The position numbers and the translations under genes were made by a program. From contig CAZLFD010000028.1 in NCBI GenBank assembly GCA_964558715.1, positions 1-18,533 of the forward strand: 18,533 bases of DNA. The letters are read 5' to 3'. Origin of the DNA: JBGSOV01 sp964558715 (GTDB lineage: Bacteria > Patescibacteriota > Gracilibacteria > CAIRYL01 > GCA-016699755). Below are positions 1-6,149 of the stretch, one piece after another (positions within the stretch are counted from its first letter, which is position 1; the number at the start of each line of letters is the position of its first letter). The notes under the pieces were generated by a model. That model was not told the DNA's origin. It ran no database searches and saw nothing but the letters and a program-made list of their open reading frames with translations.

Positions 1-65
1 TTTTCTGATCTACTGCAAAGAGATATTATTAGTATCTTACGTTAGCACTCTCAAATCATTTAGTT

Positions 66-160
66 GCGAGATTCCTGTTTCCACCCAAGGCGGCACCTGC
101 AACAGGACTGACGCAGTTTTGGGGTTCAATTCGTCATTCGTAATTTGACATTTGTAATTC
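66..160 (+). repeat. Palindromic dispersed repeat, family A copy 1
   Basis: The arms ATTCCTGTT (71-79) and AACAGGACT (101-109) pair with one mismatch. Outside them GCG (66-68) pairs with CGC (112-114), with an unpaired AG/GA step between the two helices. An AT-rich tail with TTCGTAATTTG-type words follows to about 160. The same layout recurs at 17154-17240 and, degenerate, at 8762-8877 inside a gene. The right arm matches the reverse complement of 3085-3099 at 14 of 15 bases. There is no coding potential of its own. It could be a MITE/REP-like element. Its outer limits are uncertain. Confidence 0.65.
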
Positions 161-174
161 CTCGCTCCAATATT
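145..174 (+). promoter_or_regulatory. Predicted sigma70-type promoter of the DUF1543 gene
   Basis: A perfect -35 TTGACA (145-150) is followed after 18 nt by AATATT (169-174), a 4/6 match to the -10 consensus. Transcription would start near 181, giving a leader of about 17 nt. The -35 box lies in the AT-rich tail of the upstream repeat. A perfect inverted repeat, AATATTT (169-175) and AAATATT (180-186), overlaps the -10 box and the start point and could be an operator. Confidence 0.45.
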
Positions 175-197
175 TTTGCAAATATTACTCAACCAAC

Positions 198-719
198 ATG
201 AATAATCCGCGCCTTTATGTTGTCTTGCTCGGCGGCGAAGTGCAGGGCTGCCATGTCGAGATGCACGACGTGCGTTTTGTAATAGGTGAGTCGATCGAAG
301 ATTGCTATCCGCAACTACGCAATGAGTGGGTCGGCACGCCACAATCGCTGCATGTGGATGCGTATCTTGCTCTGAAGTTCGTCGATGGTTTTGAGATTTC
401 ACTCGGACAAACTCCGGCAAATTCAGAACAAAAACTCTATTTTGTAAATACTGGCGCGTATGATTCAGAATTTTTTGGCGAAGTACACGAAATCGGCTTT
501 TATGTGGCAATTAACGTGGATGAAGCAAAACAACGCGCCAAAGCAGAGCTGCTTGCAGGTAAAGGGCAGATTCATAAAGATAATCTGTACGACGTGGATG
601 ATTGTATCGCGCTTAGCAAAATTGGCAATTGGCATATTCATTTGCAAGCGACGGATAAAGTTCAGCAAATCAAACCGGATTGGTTTGGGTATGATACAAG
701 AGTGCAGACTGACAAGTAA
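198..719 (+). CDS. DUF1543 domain protein
   Basis: The 173-residue protein has the hallmark DUF1543 opening, LYVVLLGGEVQGCHVEMHDV (residues 6-25), followed by FVIGESIEDCYPQLRNEW and a LHVDAY segment. A second, weaker copy starts near residue 79 (LYFVNTGAYDSEFFGEVHE, then GFYVAINVDEAKQRA), so the protein looks like two tandem DUF1543 units, as is common in the family. No catalytic residues are assigned for this family; the conserved His/Asp pattern is only suggestive. There is no signal peptide or membrane segment, so it is probably cytosolic. The ATG at 198 has no Shine-Dalgarno but sits about 17 nt from a predicted transcription start. The gene is convergent with the glycosyltransferase gene that ends at 839. 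Family assignment is firm; molecular function is unknown. Confidence 0.85.
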   Translation: MNNPRLYVVLLGGEVQGCHVEMHDVRFVIGESIEDCYPQLRNEWVGTPQSLHVDAYLALKFVDGFEISLGQTPANSEQKLYFVNTGAYDSEFFGEVHEIGFYVAINVDEAKQRAKAELLAGKGQIHKDNLYDVDDCIALSKIGNWHIHLQATDKVQQIKPDWFGYDTRVQTDK

Positions 720-838
720 TTGGTAGTCAAACTTCAAAAACTCAATCTGTTCGACAAGATGGCAAGAATACAGTTGCACAGCAAGAGGCCAACCGTATGG
801 GCATTCTGCATTCTGTGTACTTACTGCTTGCATACTTG

Positions 839-1993
839 TCAAAAGTACCTTCCGCTCCACATGTTCAACTTGATGTAGATCAAATCGATGAAGGTTCGAA
901 AAGCATCTCGCACGGGGCGAAAGCGAGTTTCTACCGAGTTAAACCAACTCACGGGCACTTCGGCAATGCGGTAATTGAGACTTTTTGCGATAACAAGCAG
1001 CTCGACATCAAACCCAAAACCGTGCACTTTTTGGCGGGCAAATATCTGTTTCGCCGCTTCGTGAGTAAACAGCTTAAAACCACACTGCGTATCGGCAATC
1101 CCATCGATCAAAAACATGCGGATGATAATATTGCCAAAACGCCCGATAAAAATACGGAGCTTAGATTGCTTACGCCGCACCTTGCTATTTTTTAGCCAAC
1201 GCGAGCCGATGACGATCTCATTGCCGCGTGTGCGCTTTTTTAACTCGGAAAGTTCTTCGATCGGAGTGGAATTGTCGGCATCGGTAAACAGAATATATTC
1301 CCCCTTGCTAGCATTAACGCCAGTTTTGACGGCAAAGCCTTTACCGCGGTTTTGCTTGTTGGCGATTACCCGTAGATTGGGAATTTTCTCGTAGAGTTTC
1401 TTCACGTGCGACACCGTGCCATCGGTGCTGCCATCGCTGACGACGATGACTTCGGCATTGATCTCATGCGTAACAAGGTAGTCATTGATAAGGATGAGAG
1501 TATTTCTGATGCGGTTTTCTTCGTTGTAGGCTGGTACGATAATGCTGAGTGTAAAGGGAAATGTGTCGGGAATATTAAGTGCAAGTTTTTGGCCTTTAAA
1601 TGTCCAATACTTGTTTGCGAAAAAATTCCACGACAGTACGATGACCGAAGTAATCGCTTTTGCCAAAACCGGGTCGATTCCGCGCAGCTCATAAAACACA
1701 AACATAAACATCCAGGTGAGCACCAGTCCGACCAATGAAACCAGGAGGAACTTGATCCACAATTTACGGTAATTCTTCGACTGATTGCCGAATGTCCACG
1801 TTTTATTGAGGATGAAATTATTGGTGACGGCCAAAAAAAATCCCACCGTCGCGGCGGCAATCGGGTGCATGATCGCGTAGTGAACAGCCAAAAAATAAAC
1901 CGTCAAAAGGTCGATTGCCGTACCGACCACGCCAACGACACAGTATTTAAAAAACGGAAGAAATTGCCGCAAGACATCGATTGAATTCCGCAT
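839..1993 (-). CDS. GtrA membrane domain fused to a GT2 dolichyl-phosphate-glucose synthase-like glycosyltransferase
   Basis: 384 residues from the ATG at 1993. Residues 10-135 are a GtrA-like four-helix membrane domain carrying the motif twice, as NNFILNKTWTF (58-68) and WNFFANKYWTF (122-132). Residues 148-384 are a GT-A fold family 2 transferase: SIIVPAYNEENRI, VVSDGSTDGT, NRGKG, DAD at 238-240 (metal and nucleotide binding), GSRW, DTQCGFKLF and FGFDVELL. This is the dolichyl/polyprenyl-phosphate glucose synthase subgroup. It probably transfers a sugar from a nucleotide donor to undecaprenyl phosphate, and the GtrA part may flip the product. The sugar is not predictable. An upstream in-frame TTG (2071) would add 26 residues but lies only 8 nt from the tRNA-Ile 3' end, so I prefer the ATG. 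The two domains are often separate proteins, so the fusion may couple synthesis and flipping. Confidence 0.88.
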   Translation of the reverse strand: MRNSIDVLRQFLPFFKYCVVGVVGTAIDLLTVYFLAVHYAIMHPIAAATVGFFLAVTNNFILNKTWTFGNQSKNYRKLWIKFLLVSLVGLVLTWMFMFVFYELRGIDPVLAKAITSVIVLSWNFFANKYWTFKGQKLALNIPDTFPFTLSIIVPAYNEENRIRNTLILINDYLVTHEINAEVIVVSDGSTDGTVSHVKKLYEKIPNLRVIANKQNRGKGFAVKTGVNASKGEYILFTDADNSTPIEELSELKKRTRGNEIVIGSRWLKNSKVRRKQSKLRIFIGRFGNIIIRMFLIDGIADTQCGFKLFTHEAAKQIFARQKVHGFGFDVELLVIAKSLNYRIAEVPVSWFNSVETRFRPVRDAFRTFIDLIYIKLNMWSGRYF

Positions 1994-2027
1994 TTCTTTT
2001 GTTTGTGAGCGCAAAAAAACTATCACT

Positions 2028-2056
2028 ATTGTACCGCGAATCGATAGAAATTTCCA
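2028..2056 (-). promoter_or_regulatory. Possible promoter of the GtrA-glycosyltransferase gene
   Basis: Read on the minus strand, TGGAAA (2051-2056, 4/6) is followed after 17 nt by TACAAT (2028-2033, 5/6 match to the -10 box). The start point would be near 2021, giving a leader of about 28 nt to the ATG at 1993. Read-through from the tRNA-Ile gene just upstream is an alternative source of transcript. Confidence 0.35.
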
Positions 2057-2078
2057 GTAACAGACTGTCAAAATCGAG

Positions 2079-2155
2079 TGGTGGTCGCACCAGGACTTGA
2101 ACCTGGGACCTCAACATTATCAGTGTTGCGCTCTAACCAGCTGAGCTATGCGACC
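2079..2155 (-). tRNA. tRNA-Ile (anticodon GAU)
   Basis: A complete 77-nt cloverleaf on the minus strand. The acceptor stem is GGTCGCA with TGCGACC, the D arm GCTC...GAGC, the anticodon stem CAACA/TGTTG around loop CTGATAA (anticodon GAT), and the T arm CCAGG-TTCAAGT-CCTGG. Discriminator A is followed by an encoded CCA (2079-2081). All stems are fully paired. It decodes AUU and AUC. The AUA codon would need a separate tRNA with a CAU anticodon modified by TilS, which is encoded in this window. Confidence 0.97.
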
Positions 2156-2170
2156 ACAAAACGCCAAGGC

Positions 2171-2199
2171 ATTATTCCGCTTTTAGCTGTCGAAATCAA
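2171..2199 (-). promoter_or_regulatory. Predicted promoter of tRNA-Ile
   Basis: On the minus strand TTGATT (2194-2199, 4/6) is followed after exactly 17 nt by AATAAT (2171-2176, 5/6). The tRNA 5' end lies 15 nt beyond the -10 box. The -35 box overlaps the stop codon of the YciI-like gene, so the tRNA can be transcribed independently of it. Confidence 0.5.
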
Positions 2200-2489
2200 G
2201 CAAAAATAGGTGCGACGGCACAAGGAATCACTTCTACAGTTTTCCAGACTTCACCGACGACATACGGTTCACTTTCTAACCAAAAGTCGAGTTCGCTACG
2301 CGAATGAAAGTCTAGTATCATAATCGACCCGCTCATCTCTCCTTCATCATTTTTGAGTGCCAAAGCATACAAAAGTATGCCTGCCTTCTGCATCTGCGCG
2401 CATTGCCCCAAATGTTGATCGCGCACCGCCAGGCGCCGCTGCAGCGCTTCGGCATCCTCGCCATCTCGTCCGATTACGACAAATTGCAT
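2196..2489 (-). CDS. YciI-like (YCII-related) protein
   Basis: A 97-residue protein with the whole YCII family pattern: an N-terminal strand QFVVIGRDG, the segment RRLAVRDQHLGQ with the conserved His26, GSIMILDF with Asp60, then the FWLESEPYVVGEVWKTVEVI block and a C-terminal PIFA. YciI-type proteins are small dimeric ferredoxin-like folds. The conserved His/Asp pair has been proposed to be catalytic, but most members have no known substrate. The length is typical for a stand-alone member. It ends directly at the tRNA-Ile promoter and is divergent from the RRM gene. No clear promoter or Shine-Dalgarno is visible before its ATG. Confidence 0.85.
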   Translation of the reverse strand: MQFVVIGRDGEDAEALQRRLAVRDQHLGQCAQMQKAGILLYALALKNDEGEMSGSIMILDFHSRSELDFWLESEPYVVGEVWKTVEVIPCAVAPIFA

Positions 2490-2601
2490 AGGTTAAAAAA
2501 ATATGGAAAAAGAGTAATCTATGCAGCCTCCGTTTTGCAAATAGCCTTGGCAGAAGTGCTATGCCAAACAGGTAAGCAACCAAGAACATGTAAAAATTAT
2601 A

Positions 2602-2630
2602 TTGACAAGAAACCGCGAAATCACAAGAAT
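2602..2630 (+). promoter_or_regulatory. Predicted promoter of the RRM protein gene
   Basis: A perfect TTGACA (2602-2607) is followed after 17 nt by AAGAAT (2625-2630), a 4/6 match to the -10 consensus. Transcription would begin near 2637 and give a leader of about 97 nt, much longer than the 15-30 nt leaders inferred for other genes here. Confidence 0.5.
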
Positions 2631-2678
2631 GCCGGTGAGCATGTTCAGGTACCGGTTCCTTGCAACGAGCGAAAGTGA

Positions 2679-2711
2679 GTGTAAGCGATAGGATACAGAC
2701 AGTGCTTACGC
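2679..2711 (+). promoter_or_regulatory. Leader hairpin followed by a pyrimidine tract upstream of the RRM gene
   Basis: GTGTAAGC (2679-2686) pairs with GCTTACGC (2704-2711) as an 8-bp stem with one G-U pair and a 17-nt loop. It is followed at once by a C/T-rich run with TTTCTTTTTT (2715-2724), then AGGA (2728-2731) and the ATG at 2734. The arrangement looks like a weak intrinsic terminator or attenuator inside the leader. A second possible stem, CCGGT (2632-2636) with ACCGG (2651-2655), lies upstream. Confidence 0.35.
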
Positions 2712-2733
2712 CCTTTCTTTTTTCATTAGGACT

Positions 2734-3015
2734 ATGTCCGACCAAAATGCAAAACTCTTCGTGGGTAGCCTTCCATGGCGCACGACAGAGGAAGCTCTCG
2801 GCGAGTTTTTCTCGCAAGCAGGTACTGTTGTATCTACCGCCATTATCGTCGACCGCGCGACTGGCCGCTCTAAAGGCTTCGGCTTTGTAGAGATGTCTTC
2901 GCCAGAAGAAGCGGCGAAAGCTGTTGAAACACTCAACGGTAAAGATTACGAAGGTCGTGAGATCGCCGTAAGCATCGCTCGCCCACGTGAAGAGCGACCA
3001 CCTCGCGACTACTAA
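2734..3015 (+). CDS. Single-RRM RNA-binding protein
   Basis: This 93-residue protein is essentially one RNA recognition motif. RNP2 is LFVGSL (residues 8-13), with aromatic Phe9. RNP1 is KGFGFVEM (47-54), with the RNA-stacking Phe49 and Phe51. The order of strands and helices is that of the bacterial glycine-poor RRM family known best from cyanobacterial Rbp proteins. A short charged tail rich in Arg, Glu and Pro follows residue 82. It should bind single-stranded RNA in the cytosol, probably as a chaperone or stability factor; bacterial relatives are often induced in the cold. It has its own promoter and terminator, so it is monocistronic. AGGA (2728-2731) is unusually close to the ATG, about 2 nt. 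Confidence 0.93.
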   Translation: MSDQNAKLFVGSLPWRTTEEALGEFFSQAGTVVSTAIIVDRATGRSKGFGFVEMSSPEEAAKAVETLNGKDYEGREIAVSIARPREERPPRDY

Positions 3016-3041
3016 GAAGCGAGCCTCATAAGATATGAGTA

Positions 3042-3072
3042 AAAAAGAGCCCTCGTAAAGAGGGCTCTTTTT
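3042..3072 (+). terminator. Intrinsic terminator after the RRM gene
   Basis: A perfect 13-bp inverted repeat: 3042-3054 (A-run then GAGCCCTC) pairs with 3060-3072 (GAGGGCTC then T-run) around the loop GTAAA. The flanking A-run and T-run make it potentially bidirectional, so it could also stop minus-strand transcription coming from the VOC gene. It starts 27 nt after the RRM stop codon. Confidence 0.9.
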
Positions 3073-3084
3073 GATTCATTTTTT

Positions 3085-3099
3085 GCGTCATTCCTGTTG
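3085..3099 (-). repeat. Half copy of family A repeat arm
   Basis: GCGTCATTCCTGTTG is the reverse complement of the right arm of the repeat at 100-114, with one mismatch in 15. No matching left arm was found nearby, so this is either a fragment or a chance match. The rest of the 262-nt gap between the RRM and VOC genes (3016-3277) shows only the terminator and nothing else I can assign. Confidence 0.35.
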
Positions 3100-3277
3100 T
3101 AGGATGTAATTTGCGCGAAACCAAGAACCTTACGATGACTTGCTTATCCTTATTCTGCCACTCCAAACGAGACTTCTCTCACACTAAAAAATCACTTTAT
3201 AGCTCATGATAGGTGGAGGTGACGCAAATGCGAGGGGGCTTCGCTGTTCGCCGTTTGCAGTTTGGTTTTCGCTGCCG

Positions 3278-3685
3278 CTACGTTAAATCCGTAAACGGAT
3301 TGAATGCCACTTCCCAGTAATATCCATCTAAATCGGCGAAATAGCCCGAATAGCCACCCCAGAATACTTTTTGCCCGGGCTTGATAATTGTGGCTCCGGC
3401 AGCTTCGGCCTCCATTAAAGTGGTATCCACATCTTCTGGCGATGACTCATTGTGCGCCAGCGTGAAGCCGTGAAACCCGCTCCCCTTTTCTGAGATACCA
3501 ATATCTTTTGCTAGCTCTTTGCGCGGAAACAAGGCGAATCGCGCCGAAGCGCCATCGGTATAGAAAAAGGCGATTTTGTCAGTGTTGTCTTCGGTTTCGA
3601 GTATAAAGCCCAAGCGTTGATAAAAAGCGATAGACTTTGCCAAGTCTTTTACGCCAAGGGTGATGATAGAGACTTTTGGTTTCAT
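3278..3685 (-). CDS. VOC (glyoxalase/bleomycin-resistance) superfamily protein
   Basis: 135 residues from the ATG at 3685; an upstream in-frame TTG at 3727 would add 14 residues of non-family sequence. The opening ITLGVKDLAKSIAFYQRLGF (8-27) is the first beta-alpha unit of the fold. The segment KVFWGGYSGYFADLDGYYWE (106-125) is the strongly conserved second unit, with Glu125 in a usual metal-ligand position. His72 in GFHGFTLAHN is a second candidate ligand. One VOC domain of this size works as a homodimer in the cytosol. The subfamily resembles glyoxalase I-like and extradiol-like proteins of unknown substrate. It is divergent from the SDR gene 86 nt away, so a shared regulatory region is possible. 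Confidence 0.88.
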   Translation of the reverse strand: MKPKVSIITLGVKDLAKSIAFYQRLGFILETEDNTDKIAFFYTDGASARFALFPRKELAKDIGISEKGSGFHGFTLAHNESSPEDVDTTLMEAEAAGATIIKPGQKVFWGGYSGYFADLDGYYWEVAFNPFTDLT

Positions 3686-3720
3686 GGAATGCAAAAAGCA
3701 TCGGTTAGCGTAGCACTTCG

Positions 3721-3749
3721 TAGACAAAACACAAACTGCGCGTTACACT
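3721..3749 (+). promoter_or_regulatory. Predicted promoter of the SDR gene
   Basis: TAGACA (3721-3726, 5/6) is followed after 17 nt by TACACT (3744-3749, 4/6). Transcription would start near 3756, leaving a leader of only about 16 nt with no Shine-Dalgarno before the ATG at 3772. The OLD nuclease gene has the same -10 sequence, TACACT, and a similarly short leader. Confidence 0.5.
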
Positions 3750-3771
3750 CGCTCACAACTAATAGATACGT

Positions 3772-4566
3772 ATGGATTTAGGGCTGAACAAAAAAAACTG
3801 TGTCGTTTTCGCTGCCAGCAAAGGGCTTGGATTTGCATGCGCCAAAACACTCGCCGAAGAAGGCGCTAACGTGGCGATCTGTTCGCGCTCTGCAACGAAT
3901 GTCGAACACGCCATCAAAGAGTTAAAAGAGTTGAATCAGGAATCGAAGATGATCGGTTCCGCACTGGATTACACAAATCCGGCGGAATTGGCTTTTTTTA
4001 TCAATCAGACAAAAAAGGAGTTTGGCAGTATCGACGTGCTTGTGTGGAACAGTGGCGGCCCAAAGGGCGGCAAAGCAGAAGAATTATCGAGCGAAAATTT
4101 TGTCGACACCTTTGAGAGCTCGGTTGCGCCAGCAATCGCTGCAACACAGTTAGTGCTGCCTGAAATGAAGCAACAAAACTGGGGGCGGATCATCTACATC
4201 ACCACTTCTGGTGTGGCACAGCCGATTGCAGGCTTAGCGCTTTCGAATACCAGTCGTAGCGCACTGACGAGTTACGCAAAGACCCTTTCTGCCGAGGTTG
4301 CTAAAAATGGGGTACTGGTAAACGCCGTTATGCCTGGGCGCTTTGCGACCGACCGCCATCTTGAAGTAATACGGATTCAATTGGAAAAAAGTGGAACGAG
4401 TGTGGAAGAGCAAGAGAAAATCGCTCTCAGCAAAATCCCCATGAACCGTTATGGCAACCCAGATGAATTTGGTGCATTTGTTGCCTTTCTTGCTTCGCAA
4501 AAATCCTCGTACATGACCGGTGGCAACTTTGCGGTAGATGGTGGAGCAATTATCGGGATGCGGTAA
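3772..4566 (+). CDS. Short-chain dehydrogenase/reductase-like protein with degenerate catalytic motif
   Basis: 264 residues, full SDR length. The Rossmann nucleotide-binding loop is AASKGLGFA (14-22), lacking the first Gly of the usual TGxxxGxG. NSGGP (93-97) replaces NNAG. Catalytic Ser146 is present in TTSG, but the YxxxK positions read Ser158 and Arg162 in the segment LALSNTSRSALTSYAKTL. The C-terminal RYGNPDEFG, SSYMTGGNFAVDGG block is classical. This combination matches the atypical subgroup annotated as beta-ketoacyl-ACP reductase-like SDR with an imperfect active site. Reductase activity is therefore uncertain; NAD(P) binding is likely. The stop codon is 2 nt from the stop of the convergent GNAT gene. 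Confidence 0.9.
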   Translation: MDLGLNKKNCVVFAASKGLGFACAKTLAEEGANVAICSRSATNVEHAIKELKELNQESKMIGSALDYTNPAELAFFINQTKKEFGSIDVLVWNSGGPKGGKAEELSSENFVDTFESSVAPAIAATQLVLPEMKQQNWGRIIYITTSGVAQPIAGLALSNTSRSALTSYAKTLSAEVAKNGVLVNAVMPGRFATDRHLEVIRIQLEKSGTSVEEQEKIALSKIPMNRYGNPDEFGAFVAFLASQKSSYMTGGNFAVDGGAIIGMR

Positions 4567-4568
4567 TT

Positions 4569-4991
4569 CTAAAGCTCTTTCACATAAAACGATTCTTCGC
4601 CATAAATCATCTGCAATTCTCCAATTAGCTTGAATCCACTGCGTTCGTGAAATTTCTGTCCCATATCGTTGATCGTTTCAGTGGAACTGATATATTTTTC
4701 GAATTTTTGTTTACGCAAAGTTGCTTCAAACTCGGCAAGTAGAGCGCTTCCGAATCCGTGCGATTGCAACTCAGGAATAATCTTGATAAGTGCGAGAAAA
4801 GGCGTATTACCCCACAACATTTGGTAGAGCAAATATCCCACAATTCGATTATCGACTTTGGCGACCAATATCCGCTTCGCTATTAAGTTTTCTGCCACGA
4901 ATTCTTCGGGGTGCTCGTACGGATCCGTGAATAAGGAGTTTATCGCCAATAATTCATTTGCGTCTGCTTCAGAAGCCAAGGAAATTTTCAT
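4569..4991 (-). CDS. GNAT family N-acetyltransferase
   Basis: 140 residues with the acetyl-CoA pyrophosphate-binding motif A, LQSHGFGSALLAEFE, in which QSHGFG (76-81) fits the Q/RxxGxG/A signature. The preceding strand LALIKIIPEL (67-76) and the later FHERSGFKLIGE segment (114-125) complete the fold. It should acetylate an amino group of a small molecule or protein; the substrate cannot be read from sequence. GGAGGG lies about 20 nt before the ATG, too far for an ideal ribosome site. It lies 29 nt downstream of the SMR-type transporter gene on the same strand and may share its transcript. Confidence 0.87.
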   Translation of the reverse strand: MKISLASEADANELLAINSLFTDPYEHPEEFVAENLIAKRILVAKVDNRIVGYLLYQMLWGNTPFLALIKIIPELQSHGFGSALLAEFEATLRKQKFEKYISSTETINDMGQKFHERSGFKLIGELQMIYGEESFYVKEL

Positions 4992-5020
4992 ACACGAAAT
5001 AACTTTTGTCCCTCCAAGTT

Positions 5021-5356
5021 TTACTCAACATTCAGCAACAGTAAAGCAACCACTGCAAAAGCGATTCCGGTCATCTGGTAGTAATTCATGCTTTCGTGGT
5101 ACACAAACACACCAATCATTACGGTAAAGACAACTCCTAAAAGTAGCCAGGTACTGCCCATGGTGGTAAGACTGCTGTTGTGAAGCAAGACCGGAAGCCA
5201 AGCAAGCACACTGACAATGTAGGCAAGGAGTACAAATATGAGCAGTGGCCAGCTTGGATGCAAGCTCCACTCTTTTGAGAGGTATTCACCTAAGCCGAAA
5301 AATATCGCACTAAAAAGCAGCCATGCAACTGCTGGAACGAAAAGAAGATATGACAT
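5021..5356 (-). CDS. Small multidrug resistance/EamA-like four-helix membrane protein
   Basis: 111 residues with four predicted transmembrane helices at about 4-22, 37-58, 68-86 and 91-109, the size and layout of the SMR branch of the drug/metabolite transporter superfamily. The last two helices, with GVVFTVMIGVFVYHESMNYY between them, resemble the GxxL/GxxF-rich third helix and Glu-containing loop of SMR and EamA proteins. A membrane-embedded acidic residue like EmrE Glu14 is not obvious; Glu24 after helix 1 is the closest. It probably works as a dimer moving small cations or metabolites. The ATG is 30 nt from the tRNA-Pro 3' end, so it may be expressed by read-through from the tRNA promoter. 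Confidence 0.75.
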   Translation of the reverse strand: MSYLLFVPAVAWLLFSAIFFGLGEYLSKEWSLHPSWPLLIFVLLAYIVSVLAWLPVLLHNSSLTTMGSTWLLLGVVFTVMIGVFVYHESMNYYQMTGIAFAVVALLLLNVE

Positions 5357-5385
5357 AAAGTGAAAATGGGAAATGTTTGTTTTAG

Positions 5386-5462
5386 TGGTCGGGGCAGCAG
5401 GACTCGAACCTGCGACCTCACGGTCCCAAACCGCGCACTCTAGCCAACTGAGCTATGCCCCG
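5386..5462 (-). tRNA. tRNA-Pro (anticodon UGG)
   Basis: A 77-nt cloverleaf on the minus strand. The acceptor stem is CGGGGCA with TGCCCCG. The anticodon stem CGCGG/CCGTG has one G-U pair around loop TTTGGGA (anticodon TGG). The T arm is GCAGG-TTCGAGT-CCTGC. Discriminator A and an encoded CCA (5386-5388) follow. Bacterial tRNA-Pro typically begins with C1, as here. With U34 it can read all four CCN codons. Confidence 0.96.
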
Positions 5463-5487
5463 AACAAGCAGCAAGATGGAAGTTGCA

Positions 5488-5499
5488 AGTCTTAAGACT
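5488..5499. other. 12-bp perfect palindrome AGTCTTAAGACT
   Basis: AGTCTTAAGACT is a perfect dyad 26 nt upstream of the tRNA-Pro 5' end and 87 nt upstream of the PRC-barrel start codon. It could be an operator for either divergent gene. No good -35/-10 pair is visible for tRNA-Pro, and I see nothing else assignable in 5463-5585. Confidence 0.3.
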
Positions 5500-5585
5500 G
5501 CCTCAATCATCCGTGTCGAATTGTAAAAGAAGACTTCGCTGCCACAAATAGACAGCCGTGGCATTGTGATGCAATCGGAAAAAAA

Positions 5586-6149
5586 TTGCAAGAAGAAGTG
5601 AAAACCTACATACTCCCACACGTGGGTACAAGCGTTCAGTCACTTCTTGGCAAGCCGATTCTGCATGATGGAAAAGCCGTTGGAGCGGTTAAAGCCGTAT
5701 TTTTTAATAGCGAAACCGGCAAATTCACCGGTGTGCAAACCGATTCACAAAAAGGGTATTCGGCAGAAGATGTTCTGATCGAAGCAGAAGCCATACACAC
5801 CACAGCGAATGAGCCGCGCACAATCGAAGGAGAAAACTGGCTCGGGTTTGAAGCACAATCTGCCAAAGGGAATCATCTTGGCACGATTTCAGATGTTGAA
5901 TTTGCACCAGATATGCAGATTATGACCAAACTCTTGGTAACGCAATCGATTTTGTTTGTACCCATACACAAGCGCACTTTTTCATGTGATAGGATCATTG
6001 ATGTACGCGATAAAACAGTAGTTTTTAATTGCGATACTACGTTGCAAGAAAAAATCCCCGCTGCCATAAACAGCGCGCGCATGGACATTTCTCCATCACA
6101 AGATCGTTGTTACTCTCCTACAAAAGCGGCTGCCGAATCGGTCAACTGA
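5586..6149 (+). CDS. PRC-barrel domain protein, two tandem barrels
   Basis: 187 residues from the TTG at 5586, preceded by GGA at a suitable distance; a GTG at 5598 is the alternative start, and no in-frame ATG exists nearby. The first PRC-like unit covers about residues 12-66 (LLGKPILHDGKAVGAVKAVFF, then FTGVQTD). The second covers about 84-140 (WLGFEAQSAKGNHLGTISDV, then KLLVTQ). A C-terminal tail of about 45 residues shows no clear domain. PRC barrels are small beta folds found in RimM, photosynthetic reaction centre H subunit and sporulation proteins, where they mediate protein or RNA contacts. No partner can be named here. Its 3' end overlaps the 3' end of adk by 8 nt on the opposite strand. 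Confidence 0.75.
   Translation: MQEEVKTYILPHVGTSVQSLLGKPILHDGKAVGAVKAVFFNSETGKFTGVQTDSQKGYSAEDVLIEAEAIHTTANEPRTIEGENWLGFEAQSAKGNHLGTISDVEFAPDMQIMTKLLVTQSILFVPIHKRTFSCDRIIDVRDKTVVFNCDTTLQEKIPAAINSARMDISPSQDRCYSPTKAAAESVN

Noticed and set aside
37..510. Minus-strand open frame of 157 codons opposite the DUF1543 gene
   Set aside because: It has no family resemblance, overlaps the recognised DUF1543 gene and runs through the palindromic repeat.
797..1394. Plus-strand open frames opposite the glycosyltransferase 3' half
   Set aside because: They are antisense to strongly conserved GT2 motifs and show no domain pattern of their own.
2547..2567. Hairpin TTGGCA/TGCCAA between the YciI-like and RRM genes
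   Set aside because: The stem is only 6 bp with no T-run, in an intergenic region upstream of both genes; too weak to call.
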